A stretch of DNA of 64,000 bases. Source: DATJGR01 sp963780795 (GTDB lineage Bacteria; Pseudomonadota; Gammaproteobacteria; Pseudomonadales; Azotimanducaceae). The position numbers were made by a program, and so were the translations under genes. Every line of letters starts with the position of its first letter. Position 1 is the stretch's first letter. This document shows positions 36,759 to 45,445 of this stretch, in pieces. Location: positions 62,001 to 126,000 of the forward strand of contig CAWADH010000011.1 of NCBI GenBank assembly GCA_963780795.1, given 5' to 3'. Below the pieces are notes generated by a model. It was given only the letters and a program-made list of their open reading frames with translations, had not been told where the DNA came from and searched no databases.

Positions 36759-38683
36759 TGAGTCATCAATCCGAACTCATCGCGCAAGACATTCTTGCCT
36801 ATCTCGAGCAGCACGAACGCAAGGAAATTCTCCGCTTTCTGACGTGCGGAAGCGTCGACGACGGCAAGAGCACGTTGATCGGCCGCCTGCTGCACGATTC
36901 GAAGATGATCTACGAAGACCAGCTCGAAGCCGTGCGCTCGAAGAAGCCGGGCGACGACGGCGAATTCGATCTCGCGCTGCTCACCGACGGATTGCAGGCC
37001 GAGCGCGAGCAAGGCATCACCATCGACGTCGCGTATCGCTATTTCTCGACCACGAAACGCAAGTTCATCATCGCCGACACGCCCGGGCACGAGCAGTACA
37101 CGCGCAATATGGCCACCGGCGCGTCCGGCTGCGACGTCGCGGTAATTCTGATCGACGCGCGACAAGGCGTGCTGACGCAAACGCGCCGACACACCTTCAT
37201 CGCCGCGTTGCTGGGCATTCGTCACGTCATCGTCGCGGTGAACAAGATGGACCTCGTCGATTTCGACGAGAGCGTTTTCGACGCGATCCGCAGCGAATAC
37301 ATCGCGTTCACGGCCAACCTCGGCATCGAGGATCTGCAGTTCATTCCGATCTCCGCGTTGCGCGGCGACAACGTCGTGGAAAAATCCGACGAGATGCCGT
37401 GGTATCAGGGCAGCACCCTGATGTACCTGTTGGAGAACGTGCAGATCGCCTCCGACCGCAACTTCGAGGACTTCCGTTTCGCAGTTCAACGGGTGAGCCG
37501 GCCCGATTCCACGTTCCGCGGCTACAGCGGCACGGTGCAGAGCGGCATCATCCGGCCCGGCGATCAGATCGTCGTGTTGCCTTCCGGCAAGACCTCGACC
37601 GTCGCGCGCATCGTCACGATGGACGGCGATCTCGCAGAAGCGTTTCCGCCGCTCGCGGTCACGCTCACGCTGACGAGCGAAGTGGATATCAGCCGCGGCG
37701 ACATGCTCGTGAAACCGGGCAACCTGCCGTTTCTCGAAGATCGCTTCGACGCGCAACTCGTTTGGATGACGGAAGACCCATTGGTGCCGGGCAAGCAATA
37801 CATCATCAAGCATGGCACCAAGCAGTTGTTCGGCCGCGTTTCGGCGATCCGTCATCGCATCGACATCAACACGCTCGAACAGATGCCGGCCACCACGTTC
37901 GCGCTGAACGAAATCGGCCGCTGCGAGTTCACGCTGTCGGAGCCGGTGCCGTTCGACGCGTACGCGGACAACCGCGAAACCGGCGCGTTCATCGTCATCG
38001 ACCGCATCAGCAACCGCACCATCGGCGCGGGCATGATCTGCCCGCCGAGCGGCGACACCGCGAAAGATCACTGGAACGAAATGCCGCACGGCCAGTTCCT
38101 CACGGAACGCCATTCCCCGGTCACGGCGGCGGAGCGCGAGCAGCGACTCGGTCAGCGCGCCGTTACAGTGCTGCTCACGGGTCTTTCGAAAACCGGCAAA
38201 ACCGTCATTGCCAACGCCGTCGAGCGGCGCCTGTTCGACATGGGTCGCATTGCGACTGTGCTCGATGGTCAGGACTTCCGGCGCGGCATGAGCCGCGACC
38301 TCGGCTTCACGGCGTCCGACCGCTCGGAGAACATGCGCCGCGCCGCCGAAGTGGCCAAGGTGGTCAACGACGCCGGCGTGATCTGCCTCACCGCGTTCGT
38401 CGTGCCGCACGAACAGGTGCGCGCGCGTGCGCGCGAAGTGATCGGCGGCAGCCGGTTCCTGGAGGTCTATCTCAAGGCGCCGCTCGGCGTGCTGAAGAGC
38501 CGTGACAAGGAAGGCATGTACGCCGCCGCAGAGCGCGGCGAACTGCCGAGCTTCCCCGGCGTCACCAGCGAATTCGAGGAACCCGTCGCCGCCGACCTGA
38601 CATTGGACACTGCTGAGCTGAGCGTCGAGGCCTGCGCTGCGCGCGTGATCGACCTCCTGCAGCGCCGGGGCGTCACTCGCTAA
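36758..38683 (+). CDS. cysNC: Bifunctional sulfate adenylyltransferase GTPase subunit / adenylylsulfate kinase (CysN-CysC fusion)
   Basis: 641 residues. Residues about 25-450 are the CysN GTPase that drives APS formation: G1 GSVDDGKS (31-38), DTPGHEQY and NKMDL. The C-terminal 170 residues are an APS kinase with P-loop GLSKTGKT (475-482) and VLDGQDFRRGMSRDLGF, making PAPS. The fusion is known from Pseudomonas and others. GTG start at 36758 is used because it overlaps the cysD stop and begins SHQSELIAQD directly before the GTPase domain. Confidence 0.96.
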   Translation: MSHQSELIAQDILAYLEQHERKEILRFLTCGSVDDGKSTLIGRLLHDSKMIYEDQLEAVRSKKPGDDGEFDLALLTDGLQAEREQGITIDVAYRYFSTTKRKFIIADTPGHEQYTRNMATGASGCDVAVILIDARQGVLTQTRRHTFIAALLGIRHVIVAVNKMDLVDFDESVFDAIRSEYIAFTANLGIEDLQFIPISALRGDNVVEKSDEMPWYQGSTLMYLLENVQIASDRNFEDFRFAVQRVSRPDSTFRGYSGTVQSGIIRPGDQIVVLPSGKTSTVARIVTMDGDLAEAFPPLAVTLTLTSEVDISRGDMLVKPGNLPFLEDRFDAQLVWMTEDPLVPGKQYIIKHGTKQLFGRVSAIRHRIDINTLEQMPATTFALNEIGRCEFTLSEPVPFDAYADNRETGAFIVIDRISNRTIGAGMICPPSGDTAKDHWNEMPHGQFLTERHSPVTAAEREQRLGQRAVTVLLTGLSKTGKTVIANAVERRLFDMGRIATVLDGQDFRRGMSRDLGFTASDRSENMRRAAEVAKVVNDAGVICLTAFVVPHEQVRARAREVIGGSRFLEVYLKAPLGVLKSRDKEGMYAAAERGELPSFPGVTSEFEEPVAADLTLDTAELSVEACAARVIDLLQRRGVTR

Positions 38684-38706
38684 CGATTCATTTGAACGGA
38701 GACACC

Positions 38707-39732
38707 ATGACCATCCAGACCGATGTCGTCATCGTCGGTGCCGGGCCTTGCGGGCTCTTTCAGATCTTCGAGCTGGGTCTGCTCGGACTGAAAGCGCACA
38801 TCGTCGACGCATTGCCGAAACCCGGCGGACAGTGCACGGAGCTGTATCCCGACAAGCCGATCTACGACATCCCGGCGATACCGGTGTGCGACGCGCAGGA
38901 CCTCGTCGCGCGTCTGATGAAGCAGATCGAGCCGTTCGACGCCACGTTCCACCTCGACCAGCAGGTGTCGGAAGTGCAGAAGCACGAAGACGGCACGTTC
39001 ACCGTATCGACCAGCGCCGGCACGCAGATGCGCTGCAAAGCAGTGGTCATCGCCGGCGGCGTCGGATCGTTCCAGCCGATGCCGCTGCGCGTCGATGGCG
39101 TAGACGATCTCGTCGACCGTCAGGTGTTCTATCGCGTGAAGGATCCGAAGCAATACCACGGCAAGGATCTGGTGGTGCTCGGCGGCGGCGACTCCGCATT
39201 CGACTGGGTACTCGAACTCGCGCCGCACGCGAAGTCGATGACGCTGATTCACCGTAGCGACAAATTCCGCGCGGCGCCCGCGTCGGTTGCGAAGATGGAG
39301 CAACTGGCGGCGGCGGGAAAGGTGAAGTTCGCGGTCGGCAACGTGGTGCGGTTCGAACTGAACGGAGCAGCGCTGAAACAGATCGAAGTGCGCGCCCCTG
39401 ACGAGTCGTTATCGCTGGTGCCGCTCGATCATCTGCTGGTGTTCTTCGGTCTGTCGCCGAAACTCGGTCCGATCGCGGAATGGGGACTCGATCTCGACAA
39501 GAACCAGATCAACACCGATACCGAGAAATTCGAGAGCAACGTTCCCGGCATCTACGCCGTCGGCGACATCGCGACGTATCCGGGCAAGAAGAAGCTGATC
39601 CTCTCCGGCTTCCACGAGGCGGCCCTCGCGGCATTCGCGATCAAGGCCCGCATCGAGCCCGACAAGAAGGTGCACCTGCAGTACACGACGACGAGCCCGA
39701 TCATGCACCAGCGGCTGGGCGTAAAGGACTGA
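38707..39732 (+). CDS. Ferredoxin/flavodoxin-NADP+ reductase, thioredoxin-reductase-like (YumC type)
   Basis: 341 residues. N-terminal FAD-binding VVIVGAGPCGLFQIFELG, the YumC-type segment PGGQCTELYPDKPIYDIPAIP, NAD(P)-binding VVLGGGDSAFDWVLEL and a C-terminal FAD contact VYAVGDIATYPGKK. The CxxC of thioredoxin reductases is absent, which separates ferredoxin reductases of this type. ATG at 38707 follows GGAGA. It sits 23 bases after cysNC and may supply reduced ferredoxin to assimilation, which is inference. Confidence 0.9.
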   Translation: MTIQTDVVIVGAGPCGLFQIFELGLLGLKAHIVDALPKPGGQCTELYPDKPIYDIPAIPVCDAQDLVARLMKQIEPFDATFHLDQQVSEVQKHEDGTFTVSTSAGTQMRCKAVVIAGGVGSFQPMPLRVDGVDDLVDRQVFYRVKDPKQYHGKDLVVLGGGDSAFDWVLELAPHAKSMTLIHRSDKFRAAPASVAKMEQLAAAGKVKFAVGNVVRFELNGAALKQIEVRAPDESLSLVPLDHLLVFFGLSPKLGPIAEWGLDLDKNQINTDTEKFESNVPGIYAVGDIATYPGKKKLILSGFHEAALAAFAIKARIEPDKKVHLQYTTTSPIMHQRLGVKD

Positions 39733-39744
39733 GGACCGCGAGGC

Positions 39745-40926
39745 TCAGGCAACGGCCTGAGCCGACCTCGGACGAAGAGCGAAGCGGAACAGCACCGCGG
39801 CCGTAACGATCAAAAGCGGCGCGGTGGACCACAACACCGCATCCCATCCCCAACTGTGGATCAGAGTGCCGGCCAGCAGCGATGCCGCGGCCGAGACGCC
39901 GAACACGCTGAATTCGTTCACGGCCTGTGCCTTGAAGCGTTCGACCGGCCGATACGTGTCGACCAGCAGCGCGGTACCGCCGACGAACAGGAAGTTCCAG
40001 CCGATCCCTACCAGCACGAGTGCCCACCAGTAGTGCGATACGGCGTGCCCGGCGAGCCCGATGCCGATGGCCGCGAGCAGCGCGAGCACGCCGCATCCGA
40101 GAATCTGCACCACGCCCACGCGAGCGATCAGCGGGCCGGAAAAGAACGAAGGAACGTACATCGCGAGCACGTGGCTCTGAATGACCCACGCGGTGTCGCG
40201 CAACGACAGTCCGTCGTGAACGTGCATGCTGAGGGGCGTCGCCGTCATCACCAGATTCATCACGCCGTAGCCGACCACGCTCGCCAGCATCGCCACCAGA
40301 TACGCCGGCTGACGCACCACTTCGGCCAACGGCCGCTCCATACCTTCTATGGAAGTCGCGCTGACCGCGGCCGGTTCTTCGAGCACGAGCAGCAGCGCCA
40401 TCGCGAGCAACTGCAGCCCGCCCATCGCGAGCATCGACCCGACATAGGCGTGCGAACCGATCAGGTGTTCCCCACCGGTCGCAAGCAGTGGTCCGCAGAA
40501 CGCGCCGCCGATCGCACCCAACAGCACCAGCGAGATCGCGCGCCCGGCGGCAGCACCCGCAACGCTCTCGGCCGCGGCAAAGCGGTACTGTTGTACGAAT
40601 GCGTTGTTGACGCCGTACAGCCCCACGCCGATGCAGAACAGCGCAAAGCTGCCGGACTGCAGTGCGACTGCGGCGAGACCGCCGCCACAGGCCGCGATGG
40701 CAGCGCCGATCGCGAAACCCACGCGCCGTCCCGAGACGCGCATCAGCATCGCAGCGAATACGGTAGCGACCGCGGTGCCCACCACCATGATCGAGACGGG
40801 CAGCGTTGCGAGCGATCCCGACGCCAGGTCGGCGCCGACCAGCCCGCCGACCGTCACGATCAGCACGGATCCGCTCACTGCGATCAGCTGACACAGCAGC
40901 AGAATCGCGAGATTCCGGTTCCACAT
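39745..40926 (-). CDS. Major facilitator superfamily transporter
   Basis: 393 residues with about twelve hydrophobic segments; the N-terminal half has the loop motif LMRVSGRRVGFAIG. Substrate cannot be assigned. ATG at 40926 (MWNRNLAILLLCQL) is chosen because the first helix begins there; a frame open from 41046 would add a charged stretch of 40 residues that looks non-coding. Converges on the reductase gene with a 12-base gap and is divergent from the DUF35 gene. Confidence 0.88.
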   Translation of the reverse strand: MWNRNLAILLLCQLIAVSGSVLIVTVGGLVGADLASGSLATLPVSIMVVGTAVATVFAAMLMRVSGRRVGFAIGAAIAACGGGLAAVALQSGSFALFCIGVGLYGVNNAFVQQYRFAAAESVAGAAAGRAISLVLLGAIGGAFCGPLLATGGEHLIGSHAYVGSMLAMGGLQLLAMALLLVLEEPAAVSATSIEGMERPLAEVVRQPAYLVAMLASVVGYGVMNLVMTATPLSMHVHDGLSLRDTAWVIQSHVLAMYVPSFFSGPLIARVGVVQILGCGVLALLAAIGIGLAGHAVSHYWWALVLVGIGWNFLFVGGTALLVDTYRPVERFKAQAVNEFSVFGVSAAASLLAGTLIHSWGWDAVLWSTAPLLIVTAAVLFRFALRPRSAQAVA

Positions 40927-41069
40927 GGGACGTTCCAGCAGGCAGGCGCGGAGGCGTTCGCGCCGATTCCCCGTACCACGTGAGAGCGTTGCCGCCCTCA
41001 CCCCCGCGCAGTATGCTTCGGCCCCTGCTTGATAAGCCATCCGCATTAAAAAAGAGAGAGGACGTTTCC

Positions 41070-41489
41070 ATGACTAACGCGAAGCCACTGCCCGCAGTGG
41101 ACTTTCTGAAGATTCCCGAGACAGGTGCCCCCTATCTCGAAGGCCTGAAGTGCAAAAACTGCAGCGCCATTTACCTCGGCCCGCGCGCCGTCTGTTCGAA
41201 GTGCGGCGCACGCGATCAACTCGCCGCACACAAGCTCGGCACCAAGGGGAAGCTCTACGCCTACTCGATCGTGCACCGGTCGTTTCCCGGCGTCGAAGTA
41301 CCTTATATCTCCGCGATCGTCGACCTCGAAGGCGGCGGCTCGCTGAAAGGCAATCTGATCAACGTCGATCCCGATCCGAAGAAACTGAAGTTCGACATGC
41401 CGGTCGAAGTCGTCATCAAAGACGCGGGTCGCAAGGATCGGGAAGGCAATTCCTACCTCGCATACTTCTTCCAACCCCGGGCCGCTTAA
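41070..41489 (+). CDS. DUF35 Zn-ribbon/OB-fold protein, thiolase partner
   Basis: 139 residues: a rubredoxin-like zinc ribbon (CKNC and CSKC, cysteines near residues 28-46) followed by an OB-fold (YAYSIVHRSFPGVEVPYISAIVDL). Such proteins form complexes with the adjacent SCP2/lipid-transfer type thiolase and bind acyl-CoA; archaeal homologues channel acetoacetyl-CoA to HMG-CoA synthase. ATG at 41070 follows AGAGAGGA. The thiolase gene starts 12 bases downstream. Confidence 0.88.
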   Translation: MTNAKPLPAVDFLKIPETGAPYLEGLKCKNCSAIYLGPRAVCSKCGARDQLAAHKLGTKGKLYAYSIVHRSFPGVEVPYISAIVDLEGGGSLKGNLINVDPDPKKLKFDMPVEVVIKDAGRKDREGNSYLAYFFQPRAA

Positions 41490-41501
41490 GGAGGCACGCA
41501 A

Positions 41502-42647
41502 ATGAGTGACGTATATGTCGTCGGCGTAGATATGACGAAGTTCCAGAAAGCCGGCACGGGTCCGAACGTGGACGTGCTGGGATCGATCGCGGCGCTCGGC
41601 GCGCTGGACGATTGCGGACTGAAGATTCAGGACATGCAGGCGTTCTACTGTGGCAACCTCGGCCAGGCGAGCGGTATGGTCGGGCAGCGCATCCTGCAGC
41701 AGATCGGCCAGACCGGTATTCCGGTCGTGAACGTCGCGAACGCGTGTGCCACCGGCGCAACCGCATTCCGCGAAGCGTGGACGGCGATCAAGGCAGGTCT
41801 CTACGACACCGTGCTGGCGGTCGGCGTCGAGAAAATGAGCTCCGGCCTGCTCGGCGGCGGCGGCAGCGGCGGAATCTCGAAGGAAGGCCTGTTCGGTTCC
41901 GGCACGATGCCCGCGGTATTCGCGGAAGCCGGCATGGAGCACTCGCGCAAATACGGCACCACGTTCGAACAGTTCGCAAAAGTGTCGGTGAAAAATCACC
42001 ACCACTCGACGATGAACCCGAAAGCGATGCTGCAGAAAGAGTTCTCGCTGCCCGACGTGATGAACGCCGAAATGATCGCGTACCCGAACACCAAGTTCAT
42101 GTGTTCGATCAACGTCGACGGTTCGGCCGCAGCAGTGCTCTGCTCCGAGAAGAAAGTTCGGGAGCTGGGCCTGATGAAGCGCGCCGTAAAGGTGCGCGCC
42201 TCGATCATGACGTCAGATCCGTGGCAGGAACGCGACCTCGTGATGCCCGACGTCAACAGCTGCACGCGTCTCGCAGTGAAGCAGGCCTATGAAATGGCCG
42301 GCGTCGGCGCGAACGACATCAACCTGATCGAATTGCACGACTGCTTCGCAACGGCCGAGATTCTCCACTACGAAAACCTCGGCATCTGCAAAGACGGCGA
42401 AGCCGGCATGATGATCGACACCGGCGCGGTTGCGCTGGGGGGTCGCATTCCGGTCAACGTGTCGGGCGGTCTGCTGTCGAAAGGCCATCCGCTGGGTGCC
42501 ACCGGTATCGCGAACATCTACGAGGTGTGCACACACCTGCGCGGTGAAGCGGGCAAGCGGCAGGTTCAGGGCGCGCGCATCGGCATGACGCACGTCATCG
42601 GCCTCGGCAGCGCCTGCGGCATCCACATCCTCGAACGAGCGGCTTAA
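41502..42647 (+). CDS. SCP2/lipid-transfer-type thiolase (acetyl-CoA acetyltransferase-like)
   Basis: 381 residues of the thiolase fold. Nucleophile Cys82 (NACATGATAF), His279 in LHDCFATAE and His329 in KGHPLGATG are in place. This subfamily cleaves or forms 3-ketoacyl-CoA, including branched, sterol side-chain or acetoacetyl substrates; the actual substrate is not predictable from sequence alone. Paired with the DUF35 gene. It could provide acetoacetyl-CoA for the mevalonate pathway 17 kb away, or act in lipid breakdown. Followed by a strong structured terminator. Confidence 0.9.
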   Translation: MSDVYVVGVDMTKFQKAGTGPNVDVLGSIAALGALDDCGLKIQDMQAFYCGNLGQASGMVGQRILQQIGQTGIPVVNVANACATGATAFREAWTAIKAGLYDTVLAVGVEKMSSGLLGGGGSGGISKEGLFGSGTMPAVFAEAGMEHSRKYGTTFEQFAKVSVKNHHHSTMNPKAMLQKEFSLPDVMNAEMIAYPNTKFMCSINVDGSAAAVLCSEKKVRELGLMKRAVKVRASIMTSDPWQERDLVMPDVNSCTRLAVKQAYEMAGVGANDINLIELHDCFATAEILHYENLGICKDGEAGMMIDTGAVALGGRIPVNVSGGLLSKGHPLGATGIANIYEVCTHLRGEAGKRQVQGARIGMTHVIGLGSACGIHILERAA

Positions 42648-42658
42648 TCTCCGAACAG

Positions 42659-42750
42659 GCAGAAGCGAACCGGTCCCGGGATGCATTGCATCCCGCACTG
42701 CAGGTGGATTCATCCACCTGCCGAAGACTCGGTCGCTTCTGCTTTTTTTT
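42659..42750 (+). terminator. Compound intrinsic terminator with three-way-junction shape
   Basis: Outer arms GCAGAAGCGA (42659-42668) and TCGCTTCTGC (42733-42742) pair perfectly, extended by CCG/CGG across one bulged base, and a run of eight T follows at 42743-42750. The loop contains two further palindromes: GGGATGCA/TGCATCCC (42678-42694) and GCAGGTGGAT/ATCCACCTGC (42700-42721). It ends the thiolase transcript. The T-run ends three bases before the ATG of the next gene. Confidence 0.85.
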
Positions 42751-42753
42751 GCC

Positions 42754-43239
42754 ATGCGCATCGGTATCGTCAGTGACACCCACAACAACCTGCGGAACGT
42801 CGGGCGCATCGTCGAGTTGTTCAATGCCGCGCGCGTCGAGCGCGTGATTCACACCGGCGACATCACTCAAGCAAAGACCATCCACGCGTTTGCCGGCCTC
42901 GAGGCGCCGCTGTGGGGCGTGTTCGGCAACAACGATCAGGAACGCGAAGCGCTGGAGGCGGCCATCGCCGAACGCGGGTTCCGTTTCGTCGATCCGCCGC
43001 TGGAACTGGTCTGGCACGAACGCCGCATCGTCGTAGTGCACGATCCGCGCGATCTCGAAGCGGCACTGCGCGCCGATCACCACGTTGCGTTGCACGGGCA
43101 CACGCACCATCACCGGCTCGATCGCTCGCAGGCGTGTCTCATCTTCAATCCCGGCGAATGCGCCGGCCATCTCGAAGGCTACAACGCGGTCGGCGTGCTC
43201 GACCTCGCGTCGCTCGACACCGAACTGCTGCGCTTCTGA
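42754..43239 (+). CDS. YfcE/MJ0936-type metallophosphoesterase
   Basis: 161 residues of the calcineurin-like fold with metal motifs GIVSDTHNN, HTGDI, GNND and LHGHTHHHR. Family members are Mn-dependent phosphodiesterases acting on cyclic or small phosphodiesters; the natural substrate is unknown. The start must be the ATG at 42754 because the first metal motif begins at residue 4, yet there is no Shine-Dalgarno sequence, only the terminator T-run. Its end is one base from the end of the convergent DUF1499 gene. Confidence 0.88.
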   Translation: MRIGIVSDTHNNLRNVGRIVELFNAARVERVIHTGDITQAKTIHAFAGLEAPLWGVFGNNDQEREALEAAIAERGFRFVDPPLELVWHERRIVVVHDPRDLEAALRADHHVALHGHTHHHRLDRSQACLIFNPGECAGHLEGYNAVGVLDLASLDTELLRF

Positions 43240-43240
43240 C

Positions 43241-43981
43241 CTAGGCCTCGTTGAACCGGTCGAGGAATTCCTCGATCCGTTTCGCGTTGATGCCGAGGTC
43301 GCTCACGCCGACCCGCGAGACCGATCTCAAATCCACCACCGACCCTGTACCGCGCTCGCGAATTCGAACCACGACGTCGTCTTTGAAGCCGAACCAGAAC
43401 GACGTCGCTACCGCTTCGATGCGGCCGGCTTTCTCGTCTTTGTTCACGATTTCGAGCCCCATGCCCTTCAGCACCTCGACGGCATGCGCGAAACTCTCCG
43501 CAGGCGAACGATCGGTGAGCAACGGCTTCACCCGCGGATACGCGGCCTGCTGTTTCTCTGCAATGGCGGCGATGTCGTAGTCGATCGGGTTGCTGTCTGC
43601 GCCGCGCAGGCCCACCGCCACGTCGAAGGTCGGTGGATCGGTGACGTCGGTCGAGATGTTGTGAATCGGCGGCACCGAGCGGGCGGTGCCCATCTGTGCC
43701 AGCACCAGCACGACGATCGCGCCGCCCACCAGAAGGCCGATATACAGCATCGGTCGATCGGCGGTGCGCTTCCGCCTGAGCGAAACGACCAGCGCGATGA
43801 TCGCGCCGAGCACCGCGACGACGGCGAGCAACGCGCCGCCGGCGAGAAAAATGAAACCGGTCTGGAACGACCACAAACCGATCCGGTGACCGAGTGCGCC
43901 GATCGGCAGGAGAGCAGCACCGACGATGGCACCGATCAAGATCGCCTGTCCCCAGGCGGACTTTTGCGTCGCTTCGTTCAT
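43241..43981 (-). CDS. DUF1499 family membrane protein
   Basis: 246 residues: three hydrophobic helices in the first 100 residues and a soluble DUF1499 domain (DPPTFDVAVGLRG ... RIEAVATSFWFGFKDDVVVRI ... VVDLRSVSRVGVSDLGINAKRI). The family has no established function. ATG at 43981 is preceded by GGGGGGAA; an earlier in-frame start at 44005 is less likely. Confidence 0.85.
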   Translation of the reverse strand: MNEATQKSAWGQAILIGAIVGAALLPIGALGHRIGLWSFQTGFIFLAGGALLAVVAVLGAIIALVVSLRRKRTADRPMLYIGLLVGGAIVVLVLAQMGTARSVPPIHNISTDVTDPPTFDVAVGLRGADSNPIDYDIAAIAEKQQAAYPRVKPLLTDRSPAESFAHAVEVLKGMGLEIVNKDEKAGRIEAVATSFWFGFKDDVVVRIRERGTGSVVDLRSVSRVGVSDLGINAKRIEEFLDRFNEA

Positions 43982-44071
43982 GTTCCCCCCATTCCGGCGT
44001 TGCACCGCGCGACGAGTGTACGCGAGCGGGCGACGAAGGTCCTTATCTTTGGGGATCGGCCGTTTATGGAA

Positions 44072-45307
44072 TCAGGTTTCGCCGAGCAGCGTTGCAGCGC
44101 CCTTCACGCGACCCAGCGCTCTCGTTAGCGATTCGTGCGCCTGCGTGGGCGTCCAGCCGAACGCCTTCAGCGCATTGTCGGGTGATACCGACGGCGACGC
44201 CGCCGCTTCGCTTGCCGGCAAGGTCGGCCGGTGACAGAAGTGCACGATCTGCAGCAGTCCGCAGTAGTCAGGGGTCGCACACTTGCGGTTCCACTGATCG
44301 ACTTCGAGCGCGAGGCGCACCCACTCGGACTCGAAACCCCAGCGCGCGAGCACCATCGATCCGACTTCGCCGCGCAGCGAGTCGAGCACGCGATCGAGCG
44401 TCGCCGCATCTTCCCACACCGCCGGAAACCGCTCCGAATAGGCGATCAACGAGACTGCGCCGATGTCGTGCAGCAGCCCGGCGAACAGCGCGCGCTCCGG
44501 CTCGAGCACGCGAAACTCGCGCGCCAGCACGAACGAACCGACCGCCATCGCCTGCGTGTGCGTCCACACCGCGCGCATCTTCGCTTTCAGCGCGGCGATC
44601 TCGGTCGAGAAGATCTCCTTCATCACGAAGGACATCACCAGCTGCTGCGTAGTGCTGACACCCAGCCGCGCAACCGCTTCGCTGACGGTCGTCGTCTGTG
44701 CGCCGGTGCGATAGAGCGGACCATTGGCCGCGCGCACCACTTTGGTCGCGATCGCCGCATCGCCGTTGACGATCTGCGCCAGCTCGCGCGTTCCGCATTC
44801 CGCACTCACCGCCTGCCGCACGCGCGTCGCGATCGACGGCAGGCTCGGCAGCGGGATGTTGTCGCGATGGACCGCCTCGGCGAACTCGACGAACAGATCC
44901 TGCGCAGCGTCGATCTCGCCGTGCAGCAACTCGGTCACTTCGTACTCGCCCGCCTCCGACATTTCCGGCTCCGGCGCCGCTACGGCCGTTTCCGCAGCCG
45001 GGGTCAGCGTCGCCCGCACCAGTTGATTGCTCACCTTGAGATAACGCACCGGCGTCAACGCCCGAACCTGAAACCGCCGCGGCCGTAATCGCGCCAACGG
45101 CATGCGCGCCGAATCCGAACCGCCGCGGATCTTCTGCACAGACCCATCCCGCCCTTTCAGCTCGACATCGCCCTGCAGCAGGATGACATCGTCAGGGTCG
45201 GTGTTACCGACCTCGATCAGCACGGCACCGGCTTTCGCAACCAGCACCCCAGCCGCCTGCGCCAGCACCTTCAGCTGTTTGCTCGAGAATCCGCCGTCGA
45301 CGTCCAT
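44072..45307 (-). CDS. Cyclic-nucleotide-binding-like plus HDOD domain signalling protein
   Basis: 411 residues. The N-terminal third has a cNMP-binding-like beta barrel pattern (AGAVLIEVGNTDPDDVILLQGDVEL), then an HDOD domain from about residue 150 to 350 (PLPSLPSIATRVRQA, LFAGLLHDIGAVSLIAY). HDOD proteins are regulatory relatives of HD phosphodiesterases without full metal sites. ATG at 45307 is used; a GTG at 45316 is possible. A TATACT hexamer lies shortly upstream but lacks a matching -35. The upstream gap holds a composite repeat. Confidence 0.82.
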   Translation of the reverse strand: MDVDGGFSSKQLKVLAQAAGVLVAKAGAVLIEVGNTDPDDVILLQGDVELKGRDGSVQKIRGGSDSARMPLARLRPRRFQVRALTPVRYLKVSNQLVRATLTPAAETAVAAPEPEMSEAGEYEVTELLHGEIDAAQDLFVEFAEAVHRDNIPLPSLPSIATRVRQAVSAECGTRELAQIVNGDAAIATKVVRAANGPLYRTGAQTTTVSEAVARLGVSTTQQLVMSFVMKEIFSTEIAALKAKMRAVWTHTQAMAVGSFVLAREFRVLEPERALFAGLLHDIGAVSLIAYSERFPAVWEDAATLDRVLDSLRGEVGSMVLARWGFESEWVRLALEVDQWNRKCATPDYCGLLQIVHFCHRPTLPASEAAASPSVSPDNALKAFGWTPTQAHESLTRALGRVKGAATLLGET

Positions 45308-45445
45308 GTCGCACACGCAGTGGGGTTCGTTTGAGTATAGACACGCTGTTCGGGTCTGCTGGTGACGACCAGGACCGTACCGGTTCTGATGACGTGAGCA
45401 GTGGGTGATCGGTGTTCCGGGGCTCGGGCCATTCCAGCCAGGACA

